Part shown: piece after piece, positions 33,659 through 42,589 of the stretch
How positions within the stretch are numbered: the stretch's first letter is position 1
Layout: the number at the start of each line of letters is the position of its first letter
DNA from: Ruminococcus turbiniformis
GTDB lineage: Bacteria > Bacillota > Clostridia > Lachnospirales > Lachnospiraceae
Length of the DNA stretch: 64,000 nt
NCBI RefSeq assembly: GCF_020687545.1
Contig: NZ_JAJEQX010000012.1
Span: 36,657 to 100,656 of the forward strand
Direction of reading: 5' to 3'
The notes under the pieces: generated by a model
What the model saw: only the letters and a program-made list of their open reading frames with translations
Told to the model about the DNA's origin: nothing
The model's database searches: none
Translations under genes and position numbers: made by a program

Positions 33659-33877
33659 CTATATCAGCTCACCAGATGCATTGAACGTATATTCCTTTCC
33701 TGAGATCGTCAGCGTCTCATTGACAGCCATTACACCATCATTCTTAAAAGCAGCCATCCCGCACTCTACACACTTATAGCACGGCACATTTCTTACAATT
33801 ACAAGGCATTCTCCTGTATCAGTAACACTCGTTGTCACGCCTTTCTCAACTGTTGCTCCGCATTTTGAACACCTCAT
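33659..33877 (-). CDS. YgiT-type zinc-finger protein (MqsA N-domain only)
   Basis: The 72-aa protein has two CxxC pairs (MRCSKCGATVEKG and CYKCVECG) spaced as in the zinc-binding N-terminal domain of YgiT/MqsA antitoxins. The C-terminal Xre DNA-binding domain is missing, and no toxin gene (MqsR/RelE-like) is adjacent, so antitoxin function is unlikely. The last 30 residues form a short beta-rich tail (LTISGKEYTFNASGELI). It stands between two tRNA genes on the opposite strand. Confidence 0.7.
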   Translation of the reverse strand: MRCSKCGATVEKGVTTSVTDTGECLVIVRNVPCYKCVECGMAAFKNDGVMAVNETLTISGKEYTFNASGELI

Positions 33878-33895
33878 TGTTTTCTCCTTTTTTTA

Positions 33896-33924
33896 TTGCA
33901 TTTTGTCTCCAAAGTGCTATAATA
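33896..33924 (+). promoter_or_regulatory. Promoter for tRNA-Val
   Basis: TTGCAT (about 33897-33902) precedes TATAAT (33919-33924) by 16 bp; the tRNA begins 9 bp later. Confidence 0.65.
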
Positions 33925-33932
33925 GATCACAT

Positions 33933-34006
33933 GGAAGCATAGCTCAGCTGGGATGAGCGTTCGCCTCACACGCGAGAGGTCATGGGTTCGAGCCCCATTG
34001 CTTCCA
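33933..34006 (+). tRNA. tRNA-Val (CAC)
   Basis: The 74-nt gene has acceptor GGAAGCA/TGCTTCC, D-loop AGCTCAGCTGGGA, anticodon arm TTCGC-CTCACAC-GCGAG (anticodon CAC) and T-loop GGTTCGAGCCC. Confidence 0.93.
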
Positions 34007-34021
34007 TTTTTCATGTCATTT

Positions 34022-34630
34022 TTACGCTCCGTTCTGGTCGCGGCGCTCGCTCTCGGTCAGTATTCCGGACTTCAGAAGATCCGTCAGAAGCCGGCGTGCC
34101 TCCTCACCGATCTGGTCAAGCGGCGTGTTCTCCTCATGCGATTCGTTGACAAACCCCAGCATTCCGTAACATACAAACCCTGCAATCTTTTTCGGAGAAT
34201 ATTTAAGCTTCAGTCTTTTCTTCAGATGTGTTGTATGCATTTCCACCATTTCAAGAACAATGCTGTAAAACCGCGATGCGAGATAGGGATTTGTCTCCGG
34301 GTTTGTGTGCTGAAAAAAATCAAATCTGTCATAATACAGCTTTAAAATACTGTCAAGCATATTTACATATCCCGCCGCCAGTTTTCTGGCAGGATTATTT
34401 TCTCTCTGCCGCCGGTAATAATCATCCATTCCAACTTTCAGCATGTCATCGAATATTTCATCCAGCAGCGCATATTTGTCATTGTAATGTGAATAAAATG
34501 TAATTCTGCTTATCTCTGCCTCTCTGCACAGTTCCGTGATGGAAATATGCTCAAAATCTTCTCTTCCGAGCATGCTGATCATTGCAGATTTCAAACTTCT
34601 TTTCGTTTTTGTAATACGTTTGTCTTCCAT
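34022..34630 (-). CDS. TetR/AcrR-family transcriptional regulator
   Basis: The 202-aa protein has an N-terminal TetR helix-turn-helix (SMLGREDFEHISITELCREA, EISRITFYSHYNDKYALLDE) and a helical ligand-binding C-domain with no recognisable specificity. It is divergent from the DegV gene; the intergenic region holds overlapping TGACCGGTCA-type palindromes, a probable operator. It therefore likely controls itself and degV. Length is standard. Confidence 0.92.
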   Translation of the reverse strand: MEDKRITKTKRSLKSAMISMLGREDFEHISITELCREAEISRITFYSHYNDKYALLDEIFDDMLKVGMDDYYRRQRENNPARKLAAGYVNMLDSILKLYYDRFDFFQHTNPETNPYLASRFYSIVLEMVEMHTTHLKKRLKLKYSPKKIAGFVCYGMLGFVNESHEENTPLDQIGEEARRLLTDLLKSGILTESERRDQNGA

Positions 34631-34686
34631 TTCCTGACACTTTCTCTCTCCTGTATAAATACCTTACATTTTACAGGAATTGTTCA

Positions 34687-34715
34687 TTGTTATTCCTTTA
34701 CGATTTTGCTATAAT
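34687..34715 (+). promoter_or_regulatory. Promoter for degV
   Basis: TTGTTA (34687-34692) and TATAAT (34710-34715) are 17 bp apart, with the TetR-type palindromes just downstream of the expected start site. Confidence 0.7.
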
Positions 34716-34734
34716 TTTAACACCTGTTATAATA

Positions 34735-34754
34735 ACGGTCAATGACCGGTCATT
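34735..34754. promoter_or_regulatory. TetR-type operator in the tetR-degV intergenic region
   Basis: Two overlapping palindromes are visible: GGTCA-A-TGACC (34737-34747) and AATGACCGGTCATT (34741-34754). Binding here would block elongation into degV. Confidence 0.65.
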
Positions 34755-34786
34755 TATACAGAATTCTGAAAAATAGGAGGTACTCT

Positions 34787-35662
34787 ATGTCTGGGGTTGC
34801 CATAATGACTGACAGCAACTGCGGAATCATGCCGTCCGAAGGCGGTTCCTACGGAATCCATGTGCTGCCTATGCCGGTTATTATCGACGGAAAAACCTAT
34901 TACGAGGGAATTGATATTACACCAGCCGAATTTTACAGAAAACAGTCCGAAGGAGCAGTTATCACCACGTCTCAGCCTTCTCCGGGAGATGTGACGGTCA
35001 TGTGGGATCAGCTTCTTGAAGATCACAACGAAATTGTATTCATCCCGATGTCATCAGGCTTAAGCAACACTTGTCAGACCGCGCTTCTGCTCTCCGGGGA
35101 TGAGCCGTATAAAGGACGTGTTTTTGTAGTAGACAACCATCGTATCTCCGTAACACAGGCGACTTCCGCCCTGGATGCCAGAGTTCTGGCGGACGAGGGA
35201 AAGTCGGGCGCTGAGATAAAAGAAATCCTCGAGAGGGAAGCACTCGATGCTACCATTTATATTGCGGTGGATACTCTGGAATACCTGAAAAAAGGCGGGC
35301 GGATCACAGCCGCTGCCGCTGCTTTAGGAACGGTACTGAAACTGAAGCCCATCCTGACGATTCAGGGCGGAAAGCTTGATTCTTACGCGAAGGCAAGAGG
35401 AATGAAAGCCGCTTTCCGCACAATGGCGGAAGCGGTAAAACTGGATGTCACGTCACGTTTTTCCCATTTAAAGGAGGAGGGCGTTCTCAAAGCCGGCATT
35501 GCCAACACACTGATGGAACCGGAAAAGCTGGCGGCGTTCAAGGACGCTATGCATGAGGTATTTCCAGATCTGGAACTGATCTATTACCCTCTCACTATGA
35601 GCATAGCGACCCATGTCGGCCCGGGAGGACTTGGAATCGGCGTCACAAGATGCCGACGGTAA
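34787..35662 (+). CDS. DegV-family fatty-acid-binding protein
   Basis: The 291-aa DegV protein has the N-domain start VAIMTDSNCGIMPSE, TTSQPSPGDV, IPMSSGLSNTCQTALL, DTLEYLKKGGRI and the C-terminal IATHVGPGGLGIGV motif. DegV/FakB proteins hold a fatty acid and present it to the kinase FakA for phosphorylation; no FakA homologue is in this window. ATG 34787 is preferred because AGGAGG lies 9 nt upstream; an upstream ATG at 34742 lies in the operator. The 3' end overlaps the convergent sirtuin gene by 20 nt. Confidence 0.9.
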   Translation: MSGVAIMTDSNCGIMPSEGGSYGIHVLPMPVIIDGKTYYEGIDITPAEFYRKQSEGAVITTSQPSPGDVTVMWDQLLEDHNEIVFIPMSSGLSNTCQTALLLSGDEPYKGRVFVVDNHRISVTQATSALDARVLADEGKSGAEIKEILEREALDATIYIAVDTLEYLKKGGRITAAAAALGTVLKLKPILTIQGGKLDSYAKARGMKAAFRTMAEAVKLDVTSRFSHLKEEGVLKAGIANTLMEPEKLAAFKDAMHEVFPDLELIYYPLTMSIATHVGPGGLGIGVTRCRR

Positions 35663-36377
35663 TTTTGTCCATAATTTCACCAATCGGAGCGGCGATTGTA
35701 AGTTCTGCGCGGACTTCTTTTGCTGTCTCCGATTTATTAATTACTACAAGATGTTTTCCCCGAAAATAATCGATAAAGCCCGCCGCCGGATACACTACGA
35801 GGGAGGTTCCCCCGATAATCAGCGTATCCGCAGTACTTATAGCCTTTACCGCTCCCTGAATCGTATCAGAGTCCAGTCCCTCTTCATAGAGCACTACATC
35901 CGGCCTGACCGTTCCGCCGCACTCACAGCGCGGCACGCCGTCCGCATTTTTCACGTATTCCGCATCATAAAACTTCCCGCATTTCATACAGTAATTTCTG
36001 TGAATACTCCCGTGCAGTTCAAACACGCGCCTGCTTCCCGCCGCCTGATGAAGCCCGTCGATATTCTGTGTCACTACAGCAGTCAGTTTCCCCGCCTTCT
36101 CAAGCTCCGCAAGTTTAAAATGGGCCGGGTTCGGCTTTGCGTCCAGACACATCATCTTCTCCCGGTAAAACTCATAAAACGCCGCCGGATACCTCATGAA
36201 AAAGCTGTGGCTTACAACCTCTTCCGGAGAGTATCTGTACTCCTGGTGATAGATTCCGTCCGCGCTTCTGAAATCGGGGATCCCGCTCTCAGTGGATACT
36301 CCTGCGCCGCCGAAAAACACGATTCTGCTGCTGTCATCAATAATTGCCTGCAGACGGCTTATCTCATTTTCATACAT
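35643..36377 (-). CDS. cobB: Sir2-family NAD-dependent protein deacylase
   Basis: The 244-aa sirtuin removes acyl groups from lysine using NAD+. Motifs are FFGGAGVSTESGIPDFRS, TQNIDGLHQAAG, the catalytic His in ELHGS, a Cys4 zinc site (CMKCGKFYD and CECGG), and GGTSLVVYPAAGF. The length matches bacterial CobB/SrtN. The HD-hydrolase gene lies upstream on the same strand. Its last six codons overlap the 3' end of degV on the other strand. Confidence 0.95.
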   Translation of the reverse strand: MYENEISRLQAIIDDSSRIVFFGGAGVSTESGIPDFRSADGIYHQEYRYSPEEVVSHSFFMRYPAAFYEFYREKMMCLDAKPNPAHFKLAELEKAGKLTAVVTQNIDGLHQAAGSRRVFELHGSIHRNYCMKCGKFYDAEYVKNADGVPRCECGGTVRPDVVLYEEGLDSDTIQGAVKAISTADTLIIGGTSLVVYPAAGFIDYFRGKHLVVINKSETAKEVRAELTIAAPIGEIMDKITVGIL

Positions 36378-36391
36378 CGCATTTTCCTCCT

Positions 36392-36462
36392 CTTCCTGTT
36401 TCTGTCTAATCCGGTTTTAAGTTTCCGCTTCCTGTTTCTGTCTAATCCGCTTTTAAATTTCC
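36392..36462. repeat. Tandem duplication of about 36 bp
   Basis: Two 35-bp copies (36392-36426 and 36428-36462) differ at only two positions. The right copy contains the last codons and stop of the HD-hydrolase gene, so the gene's 3' end was duplicated into the spacer before the sirtuin gene. Confidence 0.85.
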
Positions 36463-37086
36463 TTTTTCAATATGGCTGTCCATAATCTCAAGCATCTTTT
36501 CCCAGACGATCTGAGACGTTTCCGCTATGTGCTCATTTCTGCGGCACACCTGGGATTTGCGGACGCCATGTTCCGCCCAGCTTTTTCCGCCGGACGCATC
36601 ATTGAGAAGAAGCGGCTGAAAATTGTCAAGCAGATGGGCAAATTTGGCATCTGCTGTTCTGTATTCTTCAAACTCTTCCCACAGCGTGCGGAAACTGCTT
36701 CCCTGATCTTCCGGAAGCAGGCCGAATATTCTGTCTGCCGCTTTCGTCTCCCGTTCTTTCTTTGTTGCCGCTCCGGCGGTATCATAGGCGTATGTATCCC
36801 CCGCATCGATCTCCACAAGATCGTGAATCAGAACCATCGTCATTACACGAGTCAGATCCGTTTTTTCTTTCATATGCTCCTGCAGAAGAACAGCCATCAG
36901 GGCCAGATGCCAGGAATGCTCTGCATCGTTTTCCTTTCGTTTCGCATCTGAGAGATAAGTCTGCCTGAAAATATTTTTCACCTTGTCAATTTCCACAATA
37001 AAGCGAATCTGCTGCTCGAACCGTTTTTTCGCATCTGCATTTTTCTCAGACATGTACCCTGCAAAATCTTTTCTTCTGTCCGCCAT
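36442..37086 (-). CDS. HD-domain hydrolase (YfbR-like/5'-nucleotidase family)
   Basis: The 214-aa protein has a metal-dependent HD domain: the first His in NDAEHSWHLALMA, the His-Asp pair in VLIHDLVEIDAGD, and a further Asp in HLLDNFQPLLLN. This layout matches the HD family related to YfbR deoxynucleotidases. The biological substrate is not known. ATG 37086 follows AGGAGG; an earlier in-frame start at 37143 has no site. It is upstream of the sirtuin gene and may be co-transcribed with it. Confidence 0.85.
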   Translation of the reverse strand: MADRRKDFAGYMSEKNADAKKRFEQQIRFIVEIDKVKNIFRQTYLSDAKRKENDAEHSWHLALMAVLLQEHMKEKTDLTRVMTMVLIHDLVEIDAGDTYAYDTAGAATKKERETKAADRIFGLLPEDQGSSFRTLWEEFEEYRTADAKFAHLLDNFQPLLLNDASGGKSWAEHGVRKSQVCRRNEHIAETSQIVWEKMLEIMDSHIEKGNLKAD

Positions 37087-37108
37087 TTTTATCCTCCTGT
37101 ATATAGAG

Positions 37109-37157
37109 CAAAACCCCTTCTGCGCAGAACACAATCCGCACATAAGGGGTCTTTTTG
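37109..37157 (-). terminator. Terminator after the DUF6465-type gene
   Basis: GCAAAA-CCCCTT and AAGGGG-TC-TTTTTGC form an interrupted stem around a 24-nt loop. It sits between the end of the Lys/Ala-rich gene and the HD-hydrolase gene. Confidence 0.55.
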
Positions 37158-37171
37158 CCTTTTTACACTGT

Positions 37172-37729
37172 TTACAGCTCTACTTTTCCTGTTGTGTCTC
37201 CGTTCACCACGTAATACGCAGCGGACTCCTCCGGCTTCAGATAGATCTTAACGTCCTTCATATCGCCCACCTTGTTTTTAAGCACTTTTGTCCAGATATC
37301 TTTCACTTTCTGAAGGATCTCTTTCTCTGTGTACTCTTTTCCTGCGAACTGAAGGAACATCTCTGTCTTAAGTTCTGCTTTCTTTGCAGGTGTTTTCTTT
37401 GCCGCAGGCTTTTTCGCTGCCGCTTTCTTCACAGCTGCCTTTGCTGCAGTCTCCTTCTTATCGTCTGCCTTCTTCTCTGGTGTATCTACTAAAACTGCCG
37501 CTTTTGTCTCAAGCTTTTTCGTCGTATCTTTCTTTGTCTCAATTGCTTTTGCCGCATCCGGCTGCGCAGACTTCACCGCCTCTTTTGCCGGTTCTGCCTT
37601 TACTGCCTTAGCTGCTGTATCAGCCGCCTTCGGCGCTTCTGTTTTCACTGTCTTAGCTGCTGTGTCAGCTGCCTTGACCGTTTCTGCTTTCACTGCCTTT
37701 GCTGTTGCATTTGTTTTCTTTGCTGCCAT
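37172..37729 (-). CDS. Lys/Ala-rich protein with DUF6465-type C-terminal domain
   Basis: The 185-aa protein has a long low-complexity N-terminal half built from repeats such as AAKAVKAE and AADTAAKTVKTE, then a polybasic PAKK/AAKK stretch (about 100-118) like histone H1 tails. The folded C-terminal domain (LKTEMFLQFAGKEYTEKEIL...DVKIYLKPEESAAYYVVNGD) matches the DUF6465 family of Clostridia. A role in binding nucleic acid is suggested by the tail but not shown. It is monocistronic and has a good ribosome binding site (GGAGGGACAAGT). Confidence 0.8.
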   Translation of the reverse strand: MAAKKTNATAKAVKAETVKAADTAAKTVKTEAPKAADTAAKAVKAEPAKEAVKSAQPDAAKAIETKKDTTKKLETKAAVLVDTPEKKADDKKETAAKAAVKKAAAKKPAAKKTPAKKAELKTEMFLQFAGKEYTEKEILQKVKDIWTKVLKNKVGDMKDVKIYLKPEESAAYYVVNGDTTGKVEL

Positions 37730-37871
37730 ACTTGTCCCTCCTAAAATAATACTCCAAGTATTTCCGGCCTCGGTGACACTCCGGTCATCGGAGCCATTTT
37801 TTATTCAGCTCAATCCTTCGTGTTCCATAGGGGATTGTACCTCATTTTTCCGGAAAGGTCAAATTTTTCTG

Positions 37872-38324
37872 TTAATTTTTTATCGTCTCCTTATATCCCC
37901 GAAAAAATTCTGACAATCCATTAAGTGTTTTCAGCAAAATCGGAATTTCTTTTTCATCCAGTTTCTGAATCACCGCATCTGTCATCCTGCAGTGGTATTC
38001 TCTGTGATGCTCATAGGCTTTCCTTCCTTTTTCCGTAAGATCCAGAAAAACAACCCGCCGATCCTGCTCACTCCTGTGACGCGTCACATATTTCTTATTC
38101 ACAAGGCCGTTTACTGCAGTTGTAAGGGAACCTGCCGTAATCCCCATTTTCTTTGCAACTACAGACATTGTATTTTCCCCTGAAAGTCCGATCGCATCGA
38201 TAATATGCATATCATTGTTTGTGATGTCCTTAAACTCATCCGTAATGATCGCATCCTCTTCCAGTTTCCATATTTCATTGAAAAGATTTACCAGAATATC
38301 ATTAATCGTTTCCCGGGGATCCAT
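37872..38324 (-). CDS. fabT: MarR-family regulator of fatty acid synthesis (FabT-like)
   Basis: The 150-aa MarR protein matches streptococcal FabT, for example FKDITNNDMHIIDAIG against FKDISIKEMHTIDVIG, and RSEQDRRVVFLDLTEKG. FabT represses fatty acid genes when bound to long-chain acyl-ACP. It lies 85 bp behind accDA at the 3' end of the cluster, while the promoter of fabH at the 5' end carries two FabT-like boxes. ATG 38324 is preferred: AAAGGAG lies 7 nt upstream, and a GTG at 38342 would overlap that site. Confidence 0.85.
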   Translation of the reverse strand: MDPRETINDILVNLFNEIWKLEEDAIITDEFKDITNNDMHIIDAIGLSGENTMSVVAKKMGITAGSLTTAVNGLVNKKYVTRHRSEQDRRVVFLDLTEKGRKAYEHHREYHCRMTDAVIQKLDEKEIPILLKTLNGLSEFFRGYKETIKN

Positions 38325-38408
38325 ACATATTCTCCTTTCCACAGCGCAATCTACTGCTGCGGGACAGACATACCGCTCTCTGCCCTGTCGTCTCTTTCTA
38401 TGATTTTA

Positions 38409-40142
38409 TCACATTGCGCGGAATCTCGTATACCGTCTCTCCGTAAGTTTTTCCGTATCAAGCTCCGAATATCTGATAAGGAACTCCCCGATCCGCTCAT
38501 TCAGAGTCTCCAGCACAGGTTTCATTTCTGTATCGCTGAAATTTTCCGGTTCCGGAATCACATCTTCAACAATACCCAGCTTCTTAAGGTCTGCCGCCGT
38601 AAGCTTCATCACTTCTGCCGCCTCGTTCGCTCTCTTGCTGTCTTTCCAGAGAATACTTGCAAACCCCTCCGGTGAGAGCACGGAATAGACGGCATTCTCG
38701 AGCATCCATACTTCGTCAGCCACTGCCATAGCAAGTGCTCCTCCGCTTCCGCCTTCGCCTATGACAACGGAAAGCACCGGAACTTTCAGCCCCGACATTT
38801 CAAACAGATTTCTCGCTATCGCCTCGCCCTGGCCTCTCTCTTCTGCCTCCAGGCCGCAGAACGCACCAGGCGTGTCCACAAAGCAGATCACCGGACGGGA
38901 AAACTTCTCCGCCTGTTTCATAAGGCGCAGCGCCTTGCGGTATCCGTCCGGAGACGGCATGGAAAAATTGCGGTCCAGATTCTCTTTTGTCGTCTTGCCT
39001 TTTGTCTGCGCAATGACTGTAACCGGTCTGCCGTGAAAATACGCGATACCCCCGACAATGGCGTGATCGTCCTTAAAGTACCGGTCACCGTGGAACTCCA
39101 TAAAGTCCGTAAACAGGCCGTCTATATAGTCCGTCCCCACAGGGCGGTCTTTCTTTCTCGAAAGCTGTACCCTCTCCCACGCGCTGACGGCAGCCGTTCT
39201 GCCTGTCTCTGAGTTTTCTGACTTCTTAGCATCCATCGTATCCTTTGCGGCTTTGATATCCTTTTCTTCTTTTGAACCGTTCTCCGCTCCCGCACCGCTG
39301 TGCATCGCAAGAATCCGGGCGAGAACATCCTTCATCTCTTCCCGCTCCACAATCCGGTCCACAAACCCGTGGTCAAGCAGGAATTCCGACCGCTGAAATC
39401 CTTTCGGAAGTTTCTGTCCGATCGTCTGCTCGATCACCCGCGGTCCCGCAAATCCAATCAGAGCTTTCGGCTCTGCAAGGATAACATCTCCAAGCATTGC
39501 AAAACTCGCAGTTACGCCTCCCGTAGTCGGGTCAGTCAGCACGGAGATATAAAGCTGTCCCGCATCACTGTGCTTTTTCAGCGCGGCAGACGTCTTTGCC
39601 ATCTGCATAAGCGAGACGATTCCCTCCTGCATCCTGGCTCCGCCGGAACAGGTAAAGATAATTACAGGAAGCTTTTCTTCTGTCGCTCTCTCCACCGCTC
39701 TTGCGATCTTCTCTCCTACAATCCAGCCCATGCTGGCCATCATAAACCTTCCGTCGCACACACCCACAACCGCAGGGTTTCCGCCGATCATCACCTTCCC
39801 TGTGACAACGGCTTCATTGAGATTTGTGTGCTCCTGAAGCTTTCTGACCTTCTCCTCATAGCCTTTAAACTCCAGAGGATTGACAAAGTCCATCTCCTTA
39901 TCCCACTCTTCAAACGATCCCTCATCTGCTATCATCTCGATTCGTCTGTATGCGTGAACTCTGAAATATCCATGACATTTCGGACAGATATAATAGCCGT
40001 TCCTTACATCCTCCGCAACGATAGCCGCGCCGCATTTGTTGCACTTGCGCAGCAGTCCGACCGGCACCTCAGGATGTGAATTCCTGACGGCTATATAGTG
40101 AGAACGTGAGCTTGTCTTCTTAAACATGTTTTTCAGCTTCAT
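38409..40142 (-). CDS. accDA: Acetyl-CoA carboxylase carboxyltransferase, fused beta and alpha subunits
   Basis: The 577-aa protein joins AccD (about 1-285) and AccA (about 325-577) in one chain. The beta half has the N-terminal zinc finger (CNKCGAAI and CPKCHGYF) and [12 protein letters not shown]; the alpha half has [25 protein letters not shown] and [12 protein letters not shown] charged linker rich in Lys/Glu connects the two. It transfers the carboxyl group from biotin to acetyl-CoA, giving malonyl-CoA. It follows accC by 23 nt. Fusion of the two subunits is seen in some Clostridia. Confidence 0.95.
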   Translation of the reverse strand: MKLKNMFKKTSSRSHYIAVRNSHPEVPVGLLRKCNKCGAAIVAEDVRNGYYICPKCHGYFRVHAYRRIEMIADEGSFEEWDKEMDFVNPLEFKGYEEKVRKLQEHTNLNEAVVTGKVMIGGNPAVVGVCDGRFMMASMGWIVGEKIARAVERATEEKLPVIIFTCSGGARMQEGIVSLMQMAKTSAALKKHSDAGQLYISVLTDPTTGGVTASFAMLGDVILAEPKALIGFAGPRVIEQTIGQKLPKGFQRSEFLLDHGFVDRIVEREEMKDVLARILAMHSGAGAENGSKEEKDIKAAKDTMDAKKSENSETGRTAAVSAWERVQLSRKKDRPVGTDYIDGLFTDFMEFHGDRYFKDDHAIVGGIAYFHGRPVTVIAQTKGKTTKENLDRNFSMPSPDGYRKALRLMKQAEKFSRPVICFVDTPGAFCGLEAEERGQGEAIARNLFEMSGLKVPVLSVVIGEGGSGGALAMAVADEVWMLENAVYSVLSPEGFASILWKDSKRANEAAEVMKLTAADLKKLGIVEDVIPEPENFSDTEMKPVLETLNERIGEFLIRYSELDTEKLTERRYTRFRAM

Positions 40143-40165
40143 CTGAGATACCCTCCTGAAAAGCT

Positions 40166-41506
40166 CTATTTCCCAAGATTTTCGATAAATTCAATATCTA
40201 TATTTCCAGATATGAAATCAGGATTGTTCAGTATTTCGTACTGGTAATCCACATTTGTGTCAATCCCCTCGATGATGATCTCTCCGAGAGCGCTCTGCAT
40301 CTTTCGGATCGCCTCGTTTCGGTTCTTCGCGTGGACGATCAGCTTTGCGAGCATGGAATCATAGTACGGAGGAACTGTATAACCGCTGTAAATGGCAGAG
40401 TCAATCCGGACACCCTTGCCGCCCGGAAGATACATGTCCGTGATCGTTCCCGGAGACGGCCGGAAATTTTTCTCCGGATTCTCCGCATTAATTCTGCACT
40501 CAATGGCGTGTCCCGTGATGTGAACATCCTCCTGCCTGTAACTGAGCGGCCGTCCGTCCGCGATCCTTATCTGCTCTTTGACAAGATCAATTCCCGTCAC
40601 CCACTCTGTGACCGGATGCTCTACCTGTATCCGCGTGTTCATCTCCATAAAGTAGAAGTTCCCGCTCTTCTCCAGAAGGAACTCGATGGTTCCCGCATTT
40701 GTGTAGTGCGCCGCTTTCGCCGCCTTTACCGCCGCTTCTCCCATACGCTCTCTCAGCTCCGGCGTCAGAGCGATGGACGGCGACTCCTCGATCATTTTCT
40801 GATGGTTTCTCTGAATGGAACAGTCGCGCTCTCCGAGATGGATCACATTGCCGTATTCGTCTGCGAGAATCTGAAACTCAATATGACGGGGATGCTCCAC
40901 GAAATGCTCGATATACATCGTATTGTCCCCAAAGGCCATCTGCGTCTCTTTCTGAGCCGTCCTGAAACTGTTCTCGAACTCTTCCGGCGTACGGGCCACT
41001 CTCATGCCTTTTCCGCCGCCTCCCAAAGCCGCCTTTACGATGACCGGATAGCCGACCTCAGATGCGATCTTCGCACCTTCCTCCACGTCATAGACCGGAT
41101 CTTTGCTCCCCGGGATCACCGGCACTCCGGCTTCCATCATCGTGTTTCTCGCCTCGGCCTTGTTGCCGAGTCTGCGGATTACGTCTGATGACGGTCCGAT
41201 AAATGTGATATTGCACTGTTCGCACAGCTCCGCAAATCTGCTGTTCTCCGAAAGAAAGCCGAATCCCGGATGAATGGCATCCGCGCCGGAAATCACGGTG
41301 GCGCTGATAATATTCTGCATATTCAGATAACTCTCGGACGAAGGCGCGGGGCCAATACAGACTGCTTCGTCGGCAAGCTGCGTGTGCAGAGCCTCCCGGT
41401 CTGCCTCAGAATAAACCGCAACTGTCTCAATTCCCATCTCACGGCAAGCCCGGATGATGCGCACGGCGATCTCTCCGCGGTTTGCGATCAATACTTTTCC
41501 GATCAT
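40166..41506 (-). CDS. accC: Acetyl-CoA carboxylase, biotin carboxylase subunit
   Basis: The 446-aa ATP-grasp enzyme carboxylates biotin on AccB. Motifs include [27 protein letters not shown] in the ATP lid, [19 protein letters not shown] with the catalytic Glu/Arg, and [12 protein letters not shown]. The length is typical. It lies 8 nt downstream of fabZ and 23 nt upstream of accDA. Confidence 0.98.
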   Translation of the reverse strand: MIGKVLIANRGEIAVRIIRACREMGIETVAVYSEADREALHTQLADEAVCIGPAPSSESYLNMQNIISATVISGADAIHPGFGFLSENSRFAELCEQCNITFIGPSSDVIRRLGNKAEARNTMMEAGVPVIPGSKDPVYDVEEGAKIASEVGYPVIVKAALGGGGKGMRVARTPEEFENSFRTAQKETQMAFGDNTMYIEHFVEHPRHIEFQILADEYGNVIHLGERDCSIQRNHQKMIEESPSIALTPELRERMGEAAVKAAKAAHYTNAGTIEFLLEKSGNFYFMEMNTRIQVEHPVTEWVTGIDLVKEQIRIADGRPLSYRQEDVHITGHAIECRINAENPEKNFRPSPGTITDMYLPGGKGVRIDSAIYSGYTVPPYYDSMLAKLIVHAKNRNEAIRKMQSALGEIIIEGIDTNVDYQYEILNNPDFISGNIDIEFIENLGK

Positions 41507-41513
41507 CTTTTCT

Positions 41514-41945
41514 CTACTCTCCTACCATAAATGTCAGTTCTGCGCTGACAACAACTTTGCCGTCCACATAGGCGGTCGCCTGTCCCACTCCGACAGGTCC
41601 TTTGCTCTTAATGATCTTTGTCTCCAGCTTCAGAGTGTCTCCCGGAAGAACCATGCCTTTGAAGCGGCACTTCTGTACACCTCCGAAGAACGCGATCTTT
41701 CCTTTATTCTCCGGCATGCTCAAGATGGCGACCGCTCCTGTCTGAGCCAGTGCCTCAAGAATCAGCACACCCGGCATTACCGCCTTCTGCGGGAAATGGC
41801 CTTTAAAAAAGTCTTCTCTGTATGTCACACATTTGTATCCCACTGCATACTGTCCAGGCTCGTAGTCCTCGATCTTGTCGATCAGGAGGAAGGGATGTCT
41901 GTGAGGGATGATTTCCTGGATCTGCTCAATATTTAAACTGTTCAT
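41514..41945 (-). CDS. fabZ: 3-hydroxyacyl-ACP dehydratase FabZ
   Basis: The 143-aa hot-dog-fold enzyme dehydrates 3-hydroxyacyl-ACP. The active-site His is in [12 protein letters not shown], and [20 protein letters not shown] carries the catalytic Glu. ATG 41945 has AAGGAGAG 7 nt upstream; the longer reading frame up to 42053 would pass through the GC-rich hairpin and is rejected. No fabA, fabM or fabN is in the cluster, so how double bonds are introduced is not visible. Confidence 0.97.
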   Translation of the reverse strand: MNSLNIEQIQEIIPHRHPFLLIDKIEDYEPGQYAVGYKCVTYREDFFKGHFPQKAVMPGVLILEALAQTGAVAILSMPENKGKIAFFGGVQKCRFKGMVLPGDTLKLETKIIKSKGPVGVGQATAYVDGKVVVSAELTFMVGE

Positions 41946-41965
41946 ATTTTCTCTCCTTCTCGCTG

Positions 41966-42034
41966 TATGGCTGCGCCATATGGCACGAACCCTCCTCAGC
42001 TGCCGCCAGGGGGCAAGCCCCCCTGCCGCAGCTG
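41966..42034 (-). promoter_or_regulatory. Stable hairpins in the accB-fabZ spacer
   Basis: A long GC stem (CAGCTGCCGCCAGGGGG with CCCCCCTGCCGCAGCTG, 41997-42034, loop CAAG) is followed toward fabZ by TATGGC-TGC-GCCATA (41966-41980). No U-run follows. It is the only large spacer (112 nt) inside the otherwise tight accB-accC part of the operon and may tune mRNA stability or partial termination. Confidence 0.6.
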
Positions 42035-42057
42035 GGATGGTTTCATGCCGCATGTAC

Positions 42058-42585
42058 TTAGCTTATTACAAAGAGTGGCTGGCCGTATTCGACGGGCTGG
42101 CCGTTTTCAACGAGTATCTCTTTTACAGTTCCGCTGAACTCGCTTTCAATCTCGTTCATCAGTTTCATTGCTTCTACAATTGCAAGTACCTGACCTTCTT
42201 TCACACTGTCGCCGGTCTTTATAAACGGCTCTGCATCCTCGGCAGGAGCAGCGTAAAATGTGCCGACAAGCGGGGATTTTACGATCTTTCCTTCCAGTAC
42301 ATTCTCCTCTTCCGTCTGTACACCAGCTTTCAGAGCCGGGGATTCCTGCTGTACCGCAGGCACCGGAGCCGGAGAAGCCGCAGTTACCGGTGCGGTGACT
42401 GCCAAGGGTGCGGGTGCGGCAACAGCCACGGGAACCGGTGCTGCCGGAGCCTGTACCTGCACGATTCTGTCCCCTGCCTTTTTCAGAGACAGCTTCACGC
42501 CGTCTTCCTCGTACTTAAATTCCGTAAGATCAGAGTCCGATACAGCCTGGATGAGCTGCAATACCTGTTCTACCTTCATCTTCAT
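42058..42585 (-). CDS. accB: Acetyl-CoA carboxylase, biotin carboxyl carrier protein
   Basis: The 175-aa carrier has an N-terminal domain, a flexible Ala/Pro/Val-rich linker (about 45-85) and a C-terminal biotinyl domain. The biotin-accepting Lys is in [12 protein letters not shown] (about 141). ATG 42585 is preferred with AAGGATAGG just upstream; an earlier ATG at 42600 lies within the end of fabF. The fabF stop is 4 nt upstream, so translation is probably coupled. Confidence 0.96.
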   Translation of the reverse strand: MKMKVEQVLQLIQAVSDSDLTEFKYEEDGVKLSLKKAGDRIVQVQAPAAPVPVAVAAPAPLAVTAPVTAASPAPVPAVQQESPALKAGVQTEEENVLEGKIVKSPLVGTFYAAPAEDAEPFIKTGDSVKEGQVLAIVEAMKLMNEIESEFSGTVKEILVENGQPVEYGQPLFVIS

Positions 42586-42589
42586 ACAC

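Noticed and set aside
33659..33877. Toxin-antitoxin antitoxin of MqsA type
   Set aside because: Only the zinc-finger half is present and no toxin gene lies next to it.
36392..36462. Possible CRISPR repeat
   Set aside because: Only two adjacent copies without spacers; it is a simple tandem duplication including a gene's 3' end.
41946..42053. N-terminal extension of FabZ
   Set aside because: It would translate the GC-rich hairpin; the ATG at 41945 has a clear AAGGAGAG and gives the normal FabZ length.
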